Assembly (NCBI GenBank): GCA_029565065.1
Contig: JAKQOW010000163.1
Coordinates: 1 to 59,764 of the forward strand
Length of the DNA stretch: 59,764 nt
From: Acidobacteriota bacterium
GTDB lineage: Bacteria > Acidobacteriota > JAAYUB01
Reading direction: 5' to 3'
Within the stretch, counting starts at the first letter, position 1; each line of letters starts with the position of its first letter. Positions 25,813 to 34,399 of the stretch are shown piece after piece. The notes beneath the pieces were generated by a model. It was not told the origin of the DNA, did not search any database, and saw only the letters and a list, made by a program, of their open reading frames with translations. A program made the position numbers and the translations under genes.

Positions 25813-27062
25813 GCGACGATGGACCTCCCTTTGGCGATGGTTTCCAGATACTCGGCCGCCGGATCCGAATCCCACACCACGCCGCCGCCGACGCCGAAGC
25901 GCAGCTCGCCGCCCGCCTCCCAGCAGGTTCGGATGGCGATGTTGAAGTCGCATTGCCCGAAATCGGCGCTGAGCCAGCCGATGGCGCCGGTATAGACCTG
26001 GCGCGGCAGCGCCTCCAGCTCCCGGATGCGGAGCATGGCGGCGAGCTTGGGGCAGCCGGTGATGGAACCGCCGGGGAACAGTGCGGCCAGCAGACCGCCC
26101 AGATCCAGACCCGGCGCCGGCGCTCCCACCACGTCCGCCACCAGGTGGTGGACGTTGGCGAAAGTCTCCAGGCGAGGGAACGCCGCCACCGCCACCGACG
26201 GCGCGACACACATCCGGGACAGATCGTTGCGGATCAAATCGGTGATCATGGCCAGCTCCGCCAGGTCCTTGGCGCTCCCCAGCAGCTCACGGCGCCGCCG
26301 GCCGTCCTCGGCCTCGTTCGCGCCTCGGCCGATGGTCCCCTTGATGGGCTGGGCCAACAGGCGGCCCTCCCGCAGCCGGACAAAGCGCTCCGGTGATGAT
26401 GAGATGATCGTGAAGCCGGCACCGGTCACCAGGGCGGAGAAAGGCGCGGGATTGGCGGCGAACAGGCGACGGGCGAATTCAATCCGGGAACCGGAGACCG
26501 CCCAGCGTTCCTGGCGGGTGAGGCTCACCTGGTAGACGTTGCCGCGGCCGATCTCGGACCGGATGGTGGCCACCTTCTCACGGTAGGCGGCCGGGGTGTC
26601 GGTATCGCCGATCTTGCGCGCCTGGAACGGGCCCAGGCCAAGGTCAACGCGGGCTGGGAGGGCGGCATCCGCGCTGTCCAGGAATCGCCGGCCGGAGAAC
26701 AGTCGCCGGTGCGCCTGGTCGTAGAGCTCCACCTCGCGGTACAGGACGAACTGGCAGTCCGGCAGCGGCAGGGCGCCGGGCCGCGGTTCGGGGAGCAGGC
26801 GCTCGAACCGGCGGCCGTACTCGTAGCCGACGAACCCGAGCCAGTCCGGGCAGATGGGCGGCGCATCCCCCCGCCGGTCCATCGCCAGCGCGGGGAGCGT
26901 GTGGCTGCCAGCGACGAGCAGCGGTTCCCGGCCGAGGAGGATCCAGTCGCCCGGTCCGTAGAACAGGGCGCCGGGGCGGGCGTTCAACCGGTCGAAGAAG
27001 TCGTCGACCGACAGGGTTGCTTCCCGCCGCTGCCAGGTTTCACATACGGCCGTCGAGGACAT
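25800..27062 (-). CDS. pabB: Aminodeoxychorismate synthase component I
   Basis: A 420-aa chorismate-binding enzyme. The signature motifs are all present: FSALVTGAGFTIISSSPERFV, QPIKGTIGRG, LIRNDLSRMC, PGGSITGCPK and YTGAIGWLS. The GGSITGCPK form with Lys is characteristic of PabB. It aminates chorismate using ammonia supplied by PabA. It overlaps pabA by 23 bp and pabC by 13 bp, forming a tight folate operon. Anthranilate synthase TrpE is the alternative, but a pabC neighbour and the PIKGTI motif favour PabB. Confidence 0.9.
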   Translation of the reverse strand: MSSTAVCETWQRREATLSVDDFFDRLNARPGALFYGPGDWILLGREPLLVAGSHTLPALAMDRRGDAPPICPDWLGFVGYEYGRRFERLLPEPRPGALPLPDCQFVLYREVELYDQAHRRLFSGRRFLDSADAALPARVDLGLGPFQARKIGDTDTPAAYREKVATIRSEIGRGNVYQVSLTRQERWAVSGSRIEFARRLFAANPAPFSALVTGAGFTIISSSPERFVRLREGRLLAQPIKGTIGRGANEAEDGRRRRELLGSAKDLAELAMITDLIRNDLSRMCVAPSVAVAAFPRLETFANVHHLVADVVGAPAPGLDLGGLLAALFPGGSITGCPKLAAMLRIRELEALPRQVYTGAIGWLSADFGQCDFNIAIRTCWEAGGELRFGVGGGVVWDSDPAAEYLETIAKGRSIVACLS

Positions 27063-27609
27063 GGGCCATCATCTCCCGTCCGTGTTCGGTCAGAAAGGAT
27101 TCTGGATGAAACTGGACACCGGCCAGGGGGAGCGTCCGGTGCCGGACCGCCATGGGGACCCCGTCCGGACCCGTGGCAGCGACGGTGAAGACCGGCGGCG
27201 CTTCCACCACCTGCAGGGAATGGTAGCGGGCCACCCGGACGGGGTTGGGAATCCCGAGAAACAACCCCCGCCCGTCGTGCCGCACGGGCGACGTTTTGCC
27301 GTGGACCGGTTCAGCCGCCGGAGCCACCCGGCCGCCGAACGCCGTGACCATGACCTGCATGCCCAGGCAGATGCCGAACAGTGGCACCCGCCCGGCGAAG
27401 GCGCGCACCACCTCGAGCGCAACGGTCGCCTCCTCGGGACTTCCCGGGCCCGGCGAGACGACGATGAGTTCAGGCGCCAGCGCGGCCGCCTCGGCCAGGG
27501 TGAACGCGTCGGCCCGCCGCACCGCCACCGCCACGTCAAAGGTCTCCAACAGGTGCTTCACGTTGTAGGTGAAGGAGTCGAAGTTGTCCAGGAGCAGAAT
27601 CCGCTGCAT
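27040..27609 (-). CDS. pabA: Aminodeoxychorismate/anthranilate synthase glutamine amidotransferase
   Basis: A 189-aa class I glutamine amidotransferase. The N-terminus ILLLDNFDSFTYNVKHLLE is diagnostic of PabA/TrpG. The nucleophile Cys lies in GICLGMQ, and the His-Glu pair in GVQFHPESFLTEHG. It supplies ammonia to PabB. The start ATG 27609 is the family N-terminus. A TATAAT box at 27643-27638 on the minus strand suggests that this gene heads the operon. Confidence 0.92.
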   Translation of the reverse strand: MQRILLLDNFDSFTYNVKHLLETFDVAVAVRRADAFTLAEAAALAPELIVVSPGPGSPEEATVALEVVRAFAGRVPLFGICLGMQVMVTAFGGRVAPAAEPVHGKTSPVRHDGRGLFLGIPNPVRVARYHSLQVVEAPPVFTVAATGPDGVPMAVRHRTLPLAGVQFHPESFLTEHGREMMAHVLDGRM

Positions 27610-27637
27610 GGCGAGTCTCGTGGATGGCGGTAACCTG

Positions 27638-27643
27638 ATTATA
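27638..27643 (-). promoter_or_regulatory. -10 box of the pab operon
   Basis: TATAAT on the minus strand 29 bp before the pabA ATG. The -35 position holds no clear TTGACA, so the box alone supports the call. Confidence 0.4.
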
Positions 27644-27863
27644 AACCGGATGCTGGGTTTCGGATATCGGAAACCGGCCTGAGCGAATCGGTCCGCTCGG
27701 CTGTGTGCCGGGATATCTCCCTGCGGCCGGCCCTTCCCGGCCATCCACGAACAGCTGTCCACGGATTGTATTTGAGATGCAATCGATCAAATGCATCAAA
27801 AGATTAAGAAATCTCAATTGTTACACCAAGAGCGGAATATTCCATGTTTTTGCGACACAGCTG

Positions 27864-27892
27864 TTGACTCCCACTGTTTCAAAATGTACTAT
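27864..27892 (+). promoter_or_regulatory. Strong sigma70-type promoter of the fdh cluster
   Basis: TTGACT (27864-27869), 17 bp, TACTAT (27887-27892). The upstream DNA is AT-rich like an UP element. The start near 27899 gives a leader of about 150 nt. Confidence 0.65.
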
Positions 27893-27953
27893 TGCGCTTG
27901 AGTTACGACTCTCTGGATGATGCAGATCACGAACACAACGGTGCTTGATTGCG

Positions 27954-28000
27954 CGATGCACCGGGTCGATCGCATCGGTCGGGCTCATGAGTCGACCCGG
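27954..28000 (+). promoter_or_regulatory. Structured leader with alternative hairpins before the fdh cluster
   Basis: CCGGGTCGA (27961-27969) pairs perfectly with TCGACCCGG (27992-28000). A competing stem pairs CGATGC (27954-27959) with GCATCG (27972-27977), whose loop would sequester the left arm. The two cannot form together, as in regulatory leaders. It does not match a riboswitch I recognise. Confidence 0.4.
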
Positions 28001-28046
28001 CCCGAATTCCGGGGAATCGATTTCCTGAACCGGAGGAACACCTGCC

Positions 28047-28436
28047 ATGGCCCACAAGATTCTGATCATCGATGACGACTATGATCTGGTCGAACCGCTT
28101 CGCATCATGCTGGAGGCCAACGGGTACATCGTGTCCACCGCCGGCGACGGGGACGAAGGGAAAAAGCGGATCGCCGAATCGAAACCGGATCTGATCATTC
28201 TCGACGTGATGATGCGGACCGATGCCGAGGGCTTCGAACTGGCGTATGAGTTCGGAGCGAACCCGGAGACGAAAGACATCCCCATCATCATGCAGACTTC
28301 GATCGCCCACTGGCAAAACTACCTGGAGGCCTCCTTCGAGGCCATCTCCGACCAGCCTTGGCCGGTCAAGCATTTCATGGAGAAGCCGTTCGTCAAGGAC
28401 AAGCTGCTGGCGGCCATTCGGGACCTGTTGAAATAA
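28047..28436 (+). CDS. Single-domain response regulator (CheY-like receiver)
   Basis: A 129-aa receiver domain with no output domain. The acidic pair is in ILIIDDDYDLV, the phosphorylation Asp in DLIILDVMM, the Thr in MQTS, and the Lys in FMEKPF. All key residues are intact, so it should be phosphorylated. It has GGAGG upstream and is the first gene of the formate dehydrogenase cluster, only 21 bp before the NuoEF gene, so it is almost surely co-transcribed. Receiver-only proteins just ahead of NuoE/HydC-type oxidoreductase subunits are known in other anaerobes (from memory). The target is unknown. Confidence 0.9.
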   Translation: MAHKILIIDDDYDLVEPLRIMLEANGYIVSTAGDGDEGKKRIAESKPDLIILDVMMRTDAEGFELAYEFGANPETKDIPIIMQTSIAHWQNYLEASFEAISDQPWPVKHFMEKPFVKDKLLAAIRDLLK

Positions 28437-28457
28437 TCCGACTTGAGGGGATCGCAC

Positions 28458-30176
28458 ATGCTCAGTGAAACAGCCATCCTCAGGATCAAGGATCAGATTG
28501 CCCGGTACCCGCACCGGGAATCGGCTCTCATGCCGGCCCTGGACACGGCCCAGCGTGAGAACGGGAACTATCTGTCCAGGGAGGCCATCCGGGAGGTGGC
28601 CGGACTGGTGGGGGTCACTTTCTCAAAGGCCTACGGTGTGGCCACCTACTATTCCATGTACAACACCGAGCGGGTCGGCCGGTATCACCTCTGCGTTGAC
28701 ACCAACGTTCCCGCTTACCTGGCCGGGGCGGAGCGGATCCTGGCGCACCTGTGCCGGACCTTGAAAATACGGGTCGGCGAGACCACTCCGGACGGCCTGT
28801 TCACCCTGTCGGAGGTCGAGGACCTCGGATCGTGCGGCACCTGCCCGGTGATCCAGGTCAACGACGTGTACTATGAAAAGATGACCGTCGCCAAGACGGA
28901 TGCGCTGATCGCCTCGCTGCGGGAGGGGATCATGCCGCCCCGGAAGGATGGGTCGCACTACGGCACCGCCTGCTCGATCCTCCTGAAGAACCGCGGCCGG
29001 AAAAACGCCCACACGCTGGCCGTCTACAAGAGGACCGGCGGGTACAAGGCGCTGGCCAAGGCCCTGGCCATGCAACCGGCCGAACTGCTCGACATGGTCA
29101 AGCACGCGACGGTCCGCGGCCGGGGTGGCGCCGGGTTCCCCGCCGGCATGAAATGGGGCTTCCTGCCCAAGAACGATCCCCGCCCGGTGTATCTCATCTG
29201 CAATGCCGACGAGGGGGAGCCGGGGACCTTCAAGGATCGCCAGATCATGCAGTACGATCCCCACCTGCTCATCGAGGGCATGGCGATCGCCGCCCACACG
29301 ATCGGGTGCCGGCAGGCGTTCATCTACATCCGCGGCGAATTCGAGTGGATCGCCCGCATCCTGGAGGAGGCGATCGGTGAGGCCAAGACGGCCGGCCTCC
29401 TCGGTCAGCTCGATATCATCGTCCACCGGGGGAAAGGCTCCTACGAGTGCGGTGAAGAGACCGCGCTCATCGAGTCGCTGGAAGGCAAGCGCGGCTGCCC
29501 GCGCATCAAGCCGCCGTTTCCCGCCAACGTCGGCCTCTATGGTTGCCCGACGATCGTCAACAATGTGGAAACCCTGTCCGTGATGCCCTTCGTCGTGGCG
29601 CACGGCCCCGAAGCCTTCCGCGCCATCGGGACCGTCGGTAATTACGGCCCGAAGCTGTTCGGCGTGTCGGGGGCGGTGCGCAAGCCGGGCGTGTACGAGT
29701 TCCCGCTCGGCACTCCGCTGGAGACCGTGCTCGCCGCCGCCGGTGGCGTGGTCGGCCAGCTCAAGGCGGTGATCGTAGGCGGGCTGTCGGTGCCCATCCT
29801 CACCGCGGAGGAGGCCCGGGGGCTTCCCCTCGACTATGACGCCTGCATCAAGGCCGGGACCATGCTGGGGTCCGGCGGCATCATGGTCATGAACGAGAAG
29901 GTGTCCATCCCAAGCATCGCCCTGCGGGCGATCGAGTTCTACGCGCACGAATCGTGCGGCCAATGCACGCCCTGCCGTGAAGGCTCCGTTGTGGTCAAGC
30001 GGCTGCTGCAGGGGCTGGTGGCGGGGCGCGGATCCGCGGCCGACATCGACACGGTGCTGTCGATCTGCGACACGGTCATCGGCAGCACACTGTGCCCGAC
30101 GGGAGACGCCTGGGGCATGCCCATCCGGGCGATGGTGCGGAAATTCAGAACCGAATTTGAATCCCTGATCCGATAG
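28458..30176 (+). CDS. NuoE-NuoF fusion: NAD(H)- and FMN-binding subunit of formate dehydrogenase
   Basis: A 572-aa fusion. Residues about 1-155 form a NuoE-like thioredoxin-fold domain, and about 160-572 a NuoF-like domain. NuoF motifs are complete: RGRGGAGFPAGMKWGF (NADH/FMN), CNADEGEPGTFKDR, SCGQCTPCREG and TLCPTGDAW for the [4Fe-4S] cluster. The NuoE part is degenerate: of the four [2Fe-2S] ligands, the first (HLC) and last (LGSC) remain, but the second is Val (VDTNV) and the third is Asp (VEDLGSC). This subunit should pass electrons from formate to NAD+ or back. ATG 28458 is chosen for GAGGGG seven bases upstream. Confidence 0.9.
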   Translation: MLSETAILRIKDQIARYPHRESALMPALDTAQRENGNYLSREAIREVAGLVGVTFSKAYGVATYYSMYNTERVGRYHLCVDTNVPAYLAGAERILAHLCRTLKIRVGETTPDGLFTLSEVEDLGSCGTCPVIQVNDVYYEKMTVAKTDALIASLREGIMPPRKDGSHYGTACSILLKNRGRKNAHTLAVYKRTGGYKALAKALAMQPAELLDMVKHATVRGRGGAGFPAGMKWGFLPKNDPRPVYLICNADEGEPGTFKDRQIMQYDPHLLIEGMAIAAHTIGCRQAFIYIRGEFEWIARILEEAIGEAKTAGLLGQLDIIVHRGKGSYECGEETALIESLEGKRGCPRIKPPFPANVGLYGCPTIVNNVETLSVMPFVVAHGPEAFRAIGTVGNYGPKLFGVSGAVRKPGVYEFPLGTPLETVLAAAGGVVGQLKAVIVGGLSVPILTAEEARGLPLDYDACIKAGTMLGSGGIMVMNEKVSIPSIALRAIEFYAHESCGQCTPCREGSVVVKRLLQGLVAGRGSAADIDTVLSICDTVIGSTLCPTGDAWGMPIRAMVRKFRTEFESLIR

Positions 30177-30211
30177 ATCACAATCGAGAATTCCACGAGG
30201 AGAACGTGCGC

Positions 30212-32941
30212 ATGAACATCATCCTCAACAACCAGTCCTATGAAGTGCCGGATGGACTGACCGTGCTCGAGGCGGCGCGACGCTGCGGCGTATACATTCC
30301 TTCGCTCTGCTACCATCCCAAGACCGGTCCCGCCGGCAAGTGCCGGGCCTGTGTGGTGGAGATCGAAGGGTTGCGGGGTCTCCAGACGGCCTGCACGGTG
30401 CGCGTGCGGGATGGCATGAAGGTGTTTTCGAACACCGAGCGGGTGCTCCAGGCGCAGCGCCTGGTGATCGACCTGCTGCTGTCCAGCGGCGAGCACGACT
30501 GCCTCTCCTGCGAGCAGAACGGTGTGTGCGAGCTGCAGCAGGCGGCTTACTTTTTGGGCATCGAGCGGCCGACCTTCCGCATCGAGCGGGACCGCGCGGA
30601 CGACCGGTCGGCCGAGTTCATTGACCGGGATCCGGCCAGGTGCATCGCCTGCGGCCGCTGCGTGGCCGGCTGCAATTCCACGGTCGTCAACGAGGTGCTT
30701 GACTTCGGTTTCCGGGCCGGCGAGACGGCGGTGATCGTCGACGACGACCTGCCCATGGGCGCCTCGAGCTGCGTGCAATGCGGTGAGTGCGTCCAGCTGT
30801 GTCCCACCGGCGCCCTGACCGACAAGAAGGCGCGCGGTCTGGGACGGGCATGGGAACTGGAAAAGGTCAACACGACCTGCCCCTACTGCGGCGTCGGCTG
30901 CCAGGTGACGCTCCATGTCGACCGGGCGCGCAACCGGGTGGTGCGGGTCACCGGGCGGGAAGTCTCCCCCAACCAGGGCATGTTGTGCGTGAAAGGCCGG
31001 TATGCCTACGAATTTCCATCCAGCGACAAGCGCCTGAAATACCCGATGATCAAGAAGGACGGCCAGCATGTCCGCGTCTCGTGGGACGAGGCGCTCGACT
31101 ATACCGCCAGCCGGATCAAGACCATCATCGACCAGCACGGCCCCGACACCTTCTCCGCGTTCGGCTCGGGCCGGATCACCAACGAGAACAATTACGCCAT
31201 CCAGAAATTCACCCGGGCGGTCATCGGAACCAATAACGTTGACCACTGCGCACGTACTTGACACGCCCCCACGGTCGCCGGTCTGGCGACCGCATTCGGC
31301 AGCGGGGCGATGACCAATTCGATCGAGGAGCTTCAGGACGCGAAGGTGCTCTTCGTCATCGGGTCCAACACCACCGAGGCGCACCCGGTGATTTCGTACT
31401 ACATGAAGCGGGCGGTGAAGCGCGGCGCGACGCTGGTCGTGAGCGATCCGCGCAAGACCGACCTCACCCGCTGGGCGACGCTGCACGTCCAGCACAAGGT
31501 GGGGACGGACATCGCCTACATCAACGGCCTGATCCACGAGATATTCAAGAACGGTTGGGCCCGCGAGGATTTCCTGCGCGAGTGCACCGAGAATCCCGAC
31601 GTGATCCGGGAAGGGGTGCGGGATTACCCCGTGGAGAAGGCCTCCGAAATCTGCGGCGTGCCGGTCGAGACGATGCGGCGGGTGGCCCGGATCCTCGGTG
31701 AGGCGGAGTCGACCAGCCTGTGCTACACCCTGGGCATCACGGAGCACATCTGCGGGACCGACAACGTGAAGACCCTCGCCAACCTCCAGATGGTGCTCGG
31801 CAACCTTGGGAAGCCGGCCGCCGGCGTGAACCCGCTGCGGGGTCAGAACAACGTGCAGGGCGCCTGCGACATGGGCGCGTTGCCCAACGTGTTCCACAAC
31901 TACCAGCCGGTGAACAACCCGGAGCTCTCGGCGAAGATCGCCAAGGCCTGGGGGGTGCCGTCACTGCCCCAGAAGCCGGGATACACGATGCCGACCATGC
32001 TGCGCAAGGCGCTCGACGGCGGCACGAAGATCCTCTACTGCGTCGGCGACAACACGGTCCAGACGGAACCGCACATGGCGCACACCATCAAGGAGCTCGA
32101 GGCCCTCGAGTTCTTCGTCGTGTGCGATATTTTCGACAACCTGACGACACCCTATGCCGACGTGATCTTTCCTGACACAGCCTGGGGCGAGGAGGACGGC
32201 ACCTTCACCAATTCAGAGCGCCGCGTCCAGCGCGTCCGCCGGGCGCTGACGCCCCCCGGCGAAGCCCGTTCCCACTGGTGGGTGATGCAGGAGCTGGGCA
32301 AGCGCCTGGGCAAGGACCTCGGCTTCACCTCGGCCAACGCCGTGTGGGAGGACATGCGCAAGTCCGCCACCTCGTGCGCCGGGATCACCTGGGAGCGCAT
32401 CGAGTCGCTCGGCCTGCAGTGGCCGTGCCCGACCCTGGAACATCCCGGCACGACATTCCTCCACCGCGACGGCCGGTTTACGCGGGGAAAGGGCCTGTTC
32501 TCCGTGACGAAGTGGATTCCCCAGGCGGAGCCTCCGGATGCGGAGTATCCGCTGGTGCTGTCCACGGGCCGCCGGCTCTGGCACTACCACAGCGGCACGC
32601 AGACGCGCAACAGCAAGGGATTCGAGAACATTTTCGGCGAAGAGCTGCTCGAGATCAGTCCAGCGGATGCCGCCGCGCTGGGCATCCGGAACGGCGACCG
32701 CGTCCGGGCGACCAGCCGCCGGGGTTCCATCGAGCTGACCGCCTGGGTGACGGATCGCTCCGCACCGGGTGTCGTCTGGTGCGCCTTCCACTTTGCGGAG
32801 GTGTGCGCCAACGTGCTGACCATCGACAAGTTCGACAGCGTGACGGAAACCGCCGAATACAAGGCCTGCGCCATCCGGGTGGAGAAGATCGGCGACGGCC
32901 AGCCTCTGGGCGCCGGCATCAGCCGCCAGGCGCGGCCGTAA
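30212..32941 (+). CDS. fdhA: Selenocysteine-containing formate dehydrogenase, catalytic alpha subunit
   Basis: A 909-aa protein with one UGA codon read as selenocysteine at residue 350 (31259-31261). Iron-sulfur domains in order: [2Fe-2S] with Cys25/33/44/47/61, a His-Cys3 NuoG-type site (His95, Cys97/100/106), two ferredoxin clusters (Cys144-154 and 187-197), and the molybdopterin-domain cluster at Cys223/226/230/259. NNVDHCART-Sec-HAPTVAGLA is the Mo/W-binding active site. Molybdopterin bis-MGD motifs follow to the C-terminus. It oxidises formate or reduces CO2 in the cytosol. ATG 30212 is chosen for GAGGAGA eight bases upstream. Gene callers that stop at UGA will split it. Confidence 0.95.
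31259..31298 (+). promoter_or_regulatory. Selenocysteine UGA codon with bacterial SECIS hairpin
   Basis: After UGA (31259-31261) and a 10-nt spacer, CGGTCGCC (31272-31279) and GGCGACCG (31285-31292) form a perfect 8-bp stem with the loop GGTCT (31280-31284). E. coli fdhF also has GGUCU in its SECIS loop, starting at the seventh codon after UGA. Here GGT is also the seventh codon. The loop should bind SelB. Confidence 0.9.
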
Positions 32942-32957
32942 CCGGCGCCGCCCGGAC

Positions 32958-32996
32958 CGCCCGGTCGCCGCTGACGAAGTCTTCGGCGGCCGGGCG
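32958..32996 (+). other. Strong hairpin between fdhA and the ferritin-like gene
   Basis: A 13-bp stem (32958-32970 with 32984-32996, one T-G wobble) and a 13-nt loop. No T-run follows, so it looks more like an mRNA stability or processing element than a terminator. Confidence 0.45.
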
Positions 32997-33034
32997 AGCC
33001 CGTGACCGCCTGAGTTCAAGAAGAGGGAACACCC

Positions 33035-33496
33035 ATGATCAATCCTCTGGACATCGAACAGTTGTTCGTGATCGCGACCCAGCGGGAGAATGAGGCCTTC
33101 GAGTTTTATTCCGCCGCCGCCCGGAAGGTGGGGGATCCCAGCGTGCGGGCGATGTTTCAGCAGCTGGCCAAGGACGAGCAAGGCCATTTTGAGCTGCTCG
33201 AGCGCTTTCGCTCCAATCCGACGGATATCATGAAGATCGCCCCGCCCGCCGCCGACTGGAAGGTGGCCGAGTCGGAAGCCATGCCCCCGCTCAGCACGGA
33301 CATGAAACCGCGGGACGCCATCGCGCTGGCCATGAAGAAGGAGCAGCAGGCCGTCGAGTTTTATCACGCCCTGGGGGCGGCGGCCACCACCGCGGAGACG
33401 CGGCACATGTTCGAGAACCTCGCGAACATGGAGCTGGGGCACAAGCACCGGCTTGAAAACATGTTCATCGACGTCGGCTATCCTGAAGTCTTCTGA
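33035..33496 (+). CDS. Ferritin-like (rubrerythrin/bacterioferritin-type) diiron protein
   Basis: A 153-aa four-helix-bundle protein. Two repeated half-sites supply the diiron ligands: RENEAFEFY with DEQGHFELL in the first half, and KKEQQAVEFY with NMELGHKHRLE in the second. It lacks the rubredoxin tail of true rubrerythrin. Proteins of this group reduce peroxide or store iron. Placed between fdhA and fdhD, it may protect the oxygen-sensitive selenium/Mo and iron-sulfur centres (inference). It has GAGGGAA upstream. Confidence 0.85.
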   Translation: MINPLDIEQLFVIATQRENEAFEFYSAAARKVGDPSVRAMFQQLAKDEQGHFELLERFRSNPTDIMKIAPPAADWKVAESEAMPPLSTDMKPRDAIALAMKKEQQAVEFYHALGAAATTAETRHMFENLANMELGHKHRLENMFIDVGYPEVF

Positions 33497-33520
33497 GTCT
33501 GTTTCAACGGAGACTGTGCC

Positions 33521-34399
33521 GTGGGAGATCCCCTGCCGCCTTTTCGATATGTCGGTGTCGATACAACGGCGTCGCCCGGGGAAGCCGGAGCGCTCGATGA
33601 CCCCCAGGCGGACGGCGCCGGTGCGCCGGCCAAATCCATCCCGGCCGTCCGCTGGACCACCGCCGGAGTCGAACCCGTGACCTGTTGCGTGGCGACGGAA
33701 TGCCCGGTCACCCTCGTCGCCAACGGGCGCGAGCTGGGCACCGTCCTGGCGACGCCGCAGGCGCTCCGCGAGCTGACCGTCGGCTATCTGCGCACGGCCG
33801 GGTGGATTCGCGAGGCGGCCCAGATCCGGGACTGGCGGTGGGATCCGCACACGGGGCGCGCGGAGGCGGTGATCGATCCGCCGCCGGATTTCTCCCGGAC
33901 CGGAGGCCGGTTGGCCTCTGGTACCGGAGGTTCGGACGACGTGGAACCGGCGTCCGCCGATGGGGAACGCTCGGTCCCGGCCCCGCCGGCGCCGTTAGTT
34001 GATGCGCGGGCCGTTGCCGCGGCGGGCCAGTGGATCGCGGCGTGCTCCGCGCTTTTCCGCGAGAGCGGCGGGGTGCATGCCGCCGGACTGTACGATCCGC
34101 TCCGGGGCCCGCTGTTTTTCTACGAAGACGTCGCGCGGCACAACGCGGTGGACAAGGCCGTCGGCCGGGCTCTTCTCGACGGCCTTGCCCTGGACCGGCT
34201 GTTGCTGGCGCGCACGGGGCGGACGTCATCGGAAATCGTGGCCAAGGCCCACCAAGCCGGCATCCAATTCATCATTTCCCGCGGCGCCCCCACCAGTCCC
34301 GCGGTCCGGCGCGCCTGGCAGGCGGGGATCACCCTGGCCGGGTTTGCCCGCGGGGAGGCCTTCACCGTGTACGCCAACCCGTCAAGGATCGACCTGTGA
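33521..34399 (+). CDS. fdhD: FdhD-like formate dehydrogenase accessory protein lacking the CxxC motif
   Basis: A 292-aa homologue of the sulfurtransferase that puts a sulfido ligand on the Mo/W-bisMGD cofactor of formate dehydrogenase. FdhD features are clear: ATECPVTLVANGRELGTVLAT, LRELTVGYLRTAGWI, GGVHAAGLYD, EDVARHNAVDKAVG, ISRGAPTSPAV and GFARGEAFTVYANPSRI. The loop that should read about RTGCGVCG is here RLASGTGGSDDVE, without cysteine. The remaining Cys residues are elsewhere (VTCC, TEC, AACS). The start is GTG 33521 with ACGGAGA upstream. The first 45 residues are a non-conserved extension. Its stop overlaps the next start (TGATG). Confidence 0.88.
   Translation: MGDPLPPFRYVGVDTTASPGEAGALDDPQADGAGAPAKSIPAVRWTTAGVEPVTCCVATECPVTLVANGRELGTVLATPQALRELTVGYLRTAGWIREAAQIRDWRWDPHTGRAEAVIDPPPDFSRTGGRLASGTGGSDDVEPASADGERSVPAPPAPLVDARAVAAAGQWIAACSALFRESGGVHAAGLYDPLRGPLFFYEDVARHNAVDKAVGRALLDGLALDRLLLARTGRTSSEIVAKAHQAGIQFIISRGAPTSPAVRRAWQAGITLAGFARGEAFTVYANPSRIDL

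Larger units (their letters stand above)
27644..28046. other. Long AT-rich regulatory region before the formate dehydrogenase cluster
   Basis: About 400 bp without a gene between divergent pabA and the response regulator. The segment 27770-27900 is unusually AT-rich for this genome and contains an imperfect dyad near 27775-27800 (TTTGAGATGCA, then TGCATCAAA). The strong promoter at 27864-27892 and the leader hairpins at 27954-28000 lie within it. Confidence 0.55.

Noticed and set aside
30206..31261. fdhA as a pseudogene broken by a nonsense mutation
   Set aside because: The UGA is exactly at the selenocysteine site and a SECIS hairpin follows, so recoding explains it.
29939..31897. A 652-codon minus-strand frame opposite nuoEF and fdhA
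   Set aside because: Antisense shadow; the plus strand encodes conserved cofactor motifs throughout.
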